A DNA stretch of 64,000 bases, from assembly GCA_002633005.1 (NCBI GenBank), contig NMRA01000686.1:69845-133844 (forward strand). Direction: 5' to 3'. Of the stretch, positions 59,005 through 64,000 are shown in pieces (position 1 is the stretch's first letter; the number at the start of each line of letters is the position of its first letter). The notes under the pieces were generated by a model, which did no database searches, was not told the DNA's origin, and was given only the letters and a program-made list of their open reading frames with translations. Source of the stretch: Phoronis australis. Its lineage: Eukaryota; Phoronida; Phoronidae. Both the position numbers and the translations under genes were made by a program.

Positions 59005-59569
59005 CTATGCAATACATAATGTAAATGTGTGAACGTACAATCAACACAGGGCAAATTAATATCATTAGGGAAAGTGACCTTGTAAGTGAATATAAATGAA
59101 ACGCTACTGAGATCTCCCTAAAACACTTGAACACTTGTAATTATTTCAGTGCTTATGTGTTGCAGGTAATTTTAAAACGTTGCTGTAACAACTGAACATG
59201 GTGTAGACGTCGACTGCCAGAAATTACTGAGCGACTCCATAACTTCACACGACACATCCATCTTTTGTTGATACACCAGTTTACCGGGTTCCTGTTTATT
59301 ACAAAATTTTAATGTTGAATGAAAAATTACCATTAAAAAGAAAAAGTATCAACGTTAAGTCGACAAATAAATTGATTACACGATTCAAACATCATTGTTT
59401 CTTAAGGCACATGTAACAGGTACAGTTTGAAAATTAAATGTAGAAATCCGGAGAAGTAAACCGTGTATTTACACGCATGATATTTAGTCAGACTTCATAT
59501 AGTTAAAATCTTTTGAAACAAAAACAACATTCTCTTAATTCTAAAATCGTCTCAATTATTTTCTTTTAC

Positions 59570-59665
59570 CTCGTCTCGCACGTTTACATCGGCCCCACCC
59601 TGCAGCAACCCCCTCACCACATCAGCCCTGCCCTCCTCTGCTGCGTCGTGTATGGCTGTCACGCT
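59570..59665 (-). CDS. Ankyrin-protease gene, first ankyrin exon found
   Basis: This 96-nt exon, phase 0 at both ends, lies between TTTCTACAG and GACGAG|GTAAAA. It encodes SVTAIHDAAEEGRADVVRGL and LQGGADVNVRDE. It is one residue short and has TAIH instead of TPLH. Its intron borders are unlike those of exons 2-6, so it is an older, N-terminal-type repeat rather than a product of the later duplications. No start-codon exon was recognised upstream of it (to 64000), so the 5' end of the gene is missing or outside the window. Confidence 0.8.
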
Positions 59666-61720
59666 CTGTAGAAACAATGAACAAGTTATAGCACATCTTA
59701 TTCACTCGTCACGGACACGTTGCAATAACTCAGTTGCACACAAAGTACCAAACATACCCTCTGTTTACCATGCTATATATCAATCATGGTTGTGTACGTT
59801 AGAGTCGAGAGTAATTATCAGTGTGAAGACATGGCAAATTCTTTAATATGCAACATTTTATCAATGACCCCACACATGGCTGTAGGAAAGACGAGTTATA
59901 ACTGTTATACTGTAGATGAAAACGTGACCTTGATATTCACAATTAATAATCACCTTTAAGAGGCCAATTACATAAGAGCTAAATCTTCAATTCTAGTTTT
60001 GTTTCTAACCAGCTTAAACGGAAGAAATTCAAATTTCCGGAAAAACCCGCTCCTTGATGAAAATAGGATGCAATAGACCACAATCATGAAGCCAAATATT
60101 TAGTACATGTACTGCATCGACTTCAATTTATAAAAGAGCTGTTTTTATGTGGGTAACACCCCCGTTGTCATCGGGTTTGCTTTGATTAGTGGGTCTATCT
60201 CAAACCCTACCATTGCTGGACCAATCAATTGATAAAATAGCCAAACTCATGAAGTCTAGTCACAAGAAACAGGGAAATATCCACTTTCACTTAGGCCAGA
60301 AAGTGTTTTTAAAATTGCTTAAGAAAGCAAATGGAATACTGGGGCGAGAAGACGTTAATACATGGTTGAAATGACATCAGGTTGGGATACTAATGGACTG
60401 ACGTATGGAATTGTTTAAGAAAAACGCTGTTGGGCAATGTGGAGGACGGTGGTATTATGCCGATTAGGAACACCCGCAGCGGGAAACAAGTTAAAGAGGT
60501 TAATGGCATCGAACAAATTGCTACTTCTGGCAAAATTAACTGGCACAGACAAAATCTTTATACACAGTACACGTTGAACACAAGTATAGTTGTCAGATGG
60601 GCGTCAGAATTGTACATGTAATGTCCACATTATGGATTTCACTGGGCAGAGATCTTGATCAGAAAAAAAGGATTCATTTGTATGTGAACACTGTACTTCA
60701 TCACATTAATATGTTCAAAACGTGATAGACATTTGTGAAGTAAAAATGGCCCTAGTGAAAATCAAGTAGTCATTGCGTCCATATTAAATCTTTTGAGAGA
60801 TAAATCTTGGGTTGGCAAATTATATGTGATGTTCAGGGTACATGTACATATAGTGCGTGTACTTTAAAGAACAAGATTACGTCGCTCTCGCTTACATTTA
60901 CAAATGCCATTGATATTAATTCTCAAATATCACTGTTCTTTAGTGACCTACAGTTGGATGATATTCACTCGTAGTGATTAATTATGTAACCAACTTTCAT
61001 CTAAAATAGGCCTACGTAAGCTAAGGACGGCCGCACGACAGTGACAGAAATGCTCCTATCCAATTACAGATATTATACGTCGTTACCGTTTCCTGAGAGC
61101 TACCATTGCACTAAATTCACACACGTTAGAATAATGCAGTAGTACTGTATTACTTTACAATTATAAAAACAATATCTCAATTGTGGCACCTTTGACAGTT
61201 TGGCCCATAAGTGCTAACGAAAACTGTCAAAATTCACAAGAAGATTGACACCTGGCCTTAAATTTAGAGAAAGTTATCCTAGCACGCTTCGCAAAATTTG
61301 TTCAGCTGGACCCCTTTGCATAAAGTTATACTGTACGTCGTACAGCAACAATGATGTCGCATTATCACGCATCACCTTGTTATTGTTGAACAATGCTGCT
61401 GACGCCTTGCAACAATCAAACTTATCCAGTGGATAACTTTTGAAGCTTCATGCAACTCAGCCTTGGTTTATTTCAGGAGTGGAGTGACAGTGTCCTTAGC
61501 TTAATTATTTTATTCTATTGTACTGTTAATGTTCTAGCTTGTACATGTGCTTTTTGATTTCCATGACCCCTGAGGTCAGAATAGCGATGAAGTTTGCTTA
61601 CCAATGAACAGTTTAAAACATTCTATAAGATTCTACCATGTAAATGATCAGTGTAATCTGGAACTTTCTGTATCGTAGTATATATTTGTAGAGTGACGGA
61701 TAGAATGTGTTTGATTTGGT
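59666..61720. other. No gene recognised
   Basis: The sequence upstream of the first ankyrin exon on the minus strand shows open frames (60189-60374, 60430-60621, 61245-61436 on the plus strand) without recognised domains. Confidence 0.35.
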
Positions 61721-61722
61721 GG

Positions 61723-61755
61723 AAAGTTCTAGAACTTTGCGTTAGTTTATAAATA
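61723..61755 (+). promoter_or_regulatory. Possible promoter: heat-shock-type palindrome plus TATA box
   Basis: AAAGTTCTAGAACTTT (61723-61738) is a perfect 16-base palindrome containing TTCTAGAA, the core of a heat-shock element, and TATAAATA follows at 61748-61755. A promoter for a transcript starting near 61780 is conceivable, possibly inside a retroelement terminal repeat. The first downstream ATG (61858) gives only a 10-codon frame. Confidence 0.3.
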
Positions 61756-62113
61756 CCCAAACACGGGTTTTGTGACAGTCAGTTGAAAGTCACTTGGAAG
61801 TTAGTTACAGGAGAGTTACAGTTCAGTCGCTGAAAGTGTCTCAGAAGTCCATCACAATGCAAGGACGTGTTGGAACAATTATCCATCCATAGTTTGTAAA
61901 AACAGGTTCTAATTCGAAAAGTTGTTTTTATAAGAATAAAGGGATTGAAGCACTAATTTCATAAAATTAGAAATTAAGAGTAATGGTAGATGGTCTAACA
62001 TAACTTTAATTCACGATATTGATCAACTTGGGTTAAAGCTTCCCTTATCCGTGTTCACATACAGGGTGTTTATAAAATGGTAAATTGATCATCTTCAATC
62101 CTCCCACGGCAAA

Positions 62114-63165
62114 ATGTTGGATAATAACTTGGCGATTTACTTAAACAGCTTACGCTTCAAAAATAGCCGATGTAAGCAAGTGCGTCTGGACTTTTTAATG
62201 TCCGACCAGTTTTCTCCTTGGATTGGAAATGTCGAAACGTGCCAAGGTTATAGAACCGATCATCGTTGTGTTGTCACTACTATACACGCTTCTAAATTTG
62301 TTAGAGGCAATGGTCTCTGGTGATTTAGCAAATCCTTATTACATGAAAAGAAATTGGACGAGCAATTAAGTCTTCTTAGAGAAATGAGTTGCAACAATAA
62401 TTTTGATTTACTCCTTGAAATTTATTCAGATTTGCAGAAAGGTTACTAGGAAATTATCAATGACAAATTGAAGGGAATGATACAGAGATCTTGGTCAAAT
62501 GTTGAGAAAAGCGTCCAAATATTTTAGTAACTTAGAAAAAAGCAGATACTTGAACAAGAATATTCACAATGTTATAGACGAGACTGAAGGAAGCTTGACA
62601 CAACAAGAAGCTCTACTGTGTGCAATCGAAAAATTTTATGCAAATTTAAATGCAGCCCACGAAAATGATTGCCTCCAATATGAATTATAATACTAGCTGA
62701 CCCATGAAAATATATTGAAACTAGGCGCGGATTTGAACGAAAAACACGAAGAACCAATAAGATGTAGTGAACAGCTGCTGTTCATAAATGCATGGAAAAT
62801 GATAAAACCCCTTAACTGGTGGTTTTCCTGTAGAGTTTTACAGTTTTTTTTTGAAAAAATTTTCGGCATTTTTATTTTAATTAAACTTTTTGAAGCAGCG
62901 GTCTCCCTACCACTTTGCGTCATGGTGTCATTACTTTGATTCCTAAGGTCAAGAAATGACGTCAATACTTTAAAAATTGGAGCCCAATTTCCTTACTAAA
63001 TTCAAGTTATAAGCAACGTGTATTATCAGCATGTACTGCACAAAGAATAAAAAATATCTTAAATATAAAATAGTTCACCCTAATCAAGCTATGTTTATCC
63101 CCGGTCGTTTGATCGGGGAGAACACCATTATTATAGCGATTTAAATTTAACCCATGAGACTTGAT
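62114..63165 (+). pseudogene. Decayed L1/Tx1-like LINE: endonuclease end, linker and reverse transcriptase part
   Basis: Pieces follow in ORF2 order. RLDFLMSDQFSPW and YRTDHRCVVTTI then RGNGLW are the end of the apurinic-type endonuclease (S/T-DH motif). ASKYFSNLEKSRYLNKNIHN is the linker, and IEKFYANLNAAHE follows. WKMIKPLNWW stands where WKNDKTPGLDG-type sequence is expected. Then come VITLIPK, NWSPISLLNSSYKQRVLSA and HPNQAMFIPGRLIGEN, the RT motifs before the YADD box. Several frameshifts and stops separate them, so the copy is dead. The catalytic YxDD region is not reached. Confidence 0.8.
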
Positions 63166-64000
63166 CACGCTGCGTTGAAGTTTTCTTTATATATGTACAT
63201 ATTCAATGTCTTTATATACTGGTAAATTGCTCCAATCCTCCCATGGAATAATTTTGAATAATAACATGACGTTTGATGTAATAAATTTGCGGTTCCAGAA
63301 AGAAGTGGTATTTTTTCCAACAAAGCAGCGAGCGGCAGAAGAGATGCTGAGGAGACCATGCACAATCTTTGTATTATCAAAGAGTTTAAAACAATAACGC
63401 AATCAGGTCCAGTTTGCAGCATTTTTCTCAAATTAGTATTTTTATTAATACTGGGTAGTTAATTATTTTAGTATACAGCCAAATTGTACACAACGTACGG
63501 GAAACTGAATTGAAATACTTTTTCAATTATTGATTAGAAGCAGTAGCCCAAGGATATCTTGTTTAATACTGTAGTGTATATCGTCAGACAAAAGGCGTAT
63601 ATTTTCTCAAATAAAACGCCCACATAAGACTGGTTGACGATCGTGGCTTTTGTATGGGTTACATTTAAAGACATACAGTACGGCCACTGAATTTTTAGAC
63701 TTCGTCCGGGCTAAGTCACGCCTGGCCAGACCGGAGCGCATCCGGAACACAGGCATGGCAGAAATCAGTCACAGTCGCCTCACACCTACTCTCCGGGTAG
63801 TCCTCCGGTTTAGTTAACGCCTTCCTCACGCCTCGTTCACGCTTTCTTCGCGCCTCCGTCACGCTTACCTCAAGCTTTCTTCACGCCTTCGGTAGCTGTG
63901 GTAACCATGGTAGGGCACCAGGCTAATCAGTTGAAATACATGTAACGTCTTGATTGTCTGTCGTTTCGGTCAAGTTGCAAAGACATTATAGCATATTATA
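63166..64000. other. No gene recognised
   Basis: A 60-base stretch at 63220-63280 (GGTAAATTG...AATCCTCCCAYGG) resembles 62080-62140. Near 63820-63890 there is a short run of TCACGCYT-type repeats. No coding feature was seen. Confidence 0.4.

Noticed and set aside
60189-60621. Two plus-strand frames considered as retroelement gag-like genes
   Set aside because: No zinc knuckle or other motif and no continuity with the LINE downstream.

Overview
This window looks like a piece of a large, repeat-rich animal genome, most likely a marine invertebrate such as a lancelet or another non-vertebrate deuterostome; a mollusc or brachiopod cannot be excluded. Coding sequence is split into short exons with GT-AG introns. 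Recognisable transposon remnants are Penelope-like, L1/Tx1-like, an RNase H-bearing LINE, a CR1/L2-like LINE and hAT-like MITEs. The TACATGTA-type motif recurs throughout. Isolated single Ns occur at 16155, 26247 and 32375. No bacterial-style operon, tRNA gene of standard form, rRNA or CRISPR was seen. Most open frames in the window are chance or transposon-derived.

Two host genes can be partly reconstructed. (1) Plus strand, about 5.2-14.9 kb: four exons with strictly compatible phase-1 junctions (5179-5490, 6012-6164, 14057-14251, 14741-14937). They encode an extracellular-looking protein with one or two SEA-like half-domains and a stop codon at 14937. (2) Minus strand, 59.7 kb down to 25.4 kb: an array of single-repeat ankyrin exons (96-102 nt, phase 0) runs through 59.6, 58.9, 58.5, 54.3, 53.9, 50.1, 48.7 and 34.5 kb. 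It continues into a charged linker exon (34.0 kb) and then three exons that build a trypsin-fold protease with the His (33.47 kb), Asp (28.88 kb) and Ser (27.27 kb) of a catalytic triad. The protease half most resembles the FAM111-type peptidases (GHPxGxxK loop, GSSGSP serine motif). An ankyrin array joined to a FAM111-like protease, grown by exon duplication, is the most interesting system here. Its start exon was not found and is probably beyond 59.7 kb.

The terminal Ser exon of that gene lies inside a 1.28 kb segment present twice (24557-25832 and 26248-27533). The second copy begins exactly at an N, so it may be either an alternative last exon or an uncollapsed haplotype. One ankyrin exon (54.3 kb) carries a one-base frameshift at a G run.

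The rest is repeat. It includes a Penelope-like GIY-YIG fragment (0.65-1.1 kb), a 450-bp hAT-like MITE with 8-bp target duplication (4.2-4.6 kb), and nested MITEs. There are arrays of the palindrome AAAACTTAAGTTTT at four places, and a LINE insertion whose empty site is preserved elsewhere in the window (18.25-18.81 kb). A 2.8-kb higher-order repeat built of roughly 430-bp subunits lies at 43.6-46.5 kb, interleaved foldback elements at 46.5-47.7 kb, and a degenerate L1/Tx1-type element at 62.1-63.2 kb. Large stretches show nothing I can name.
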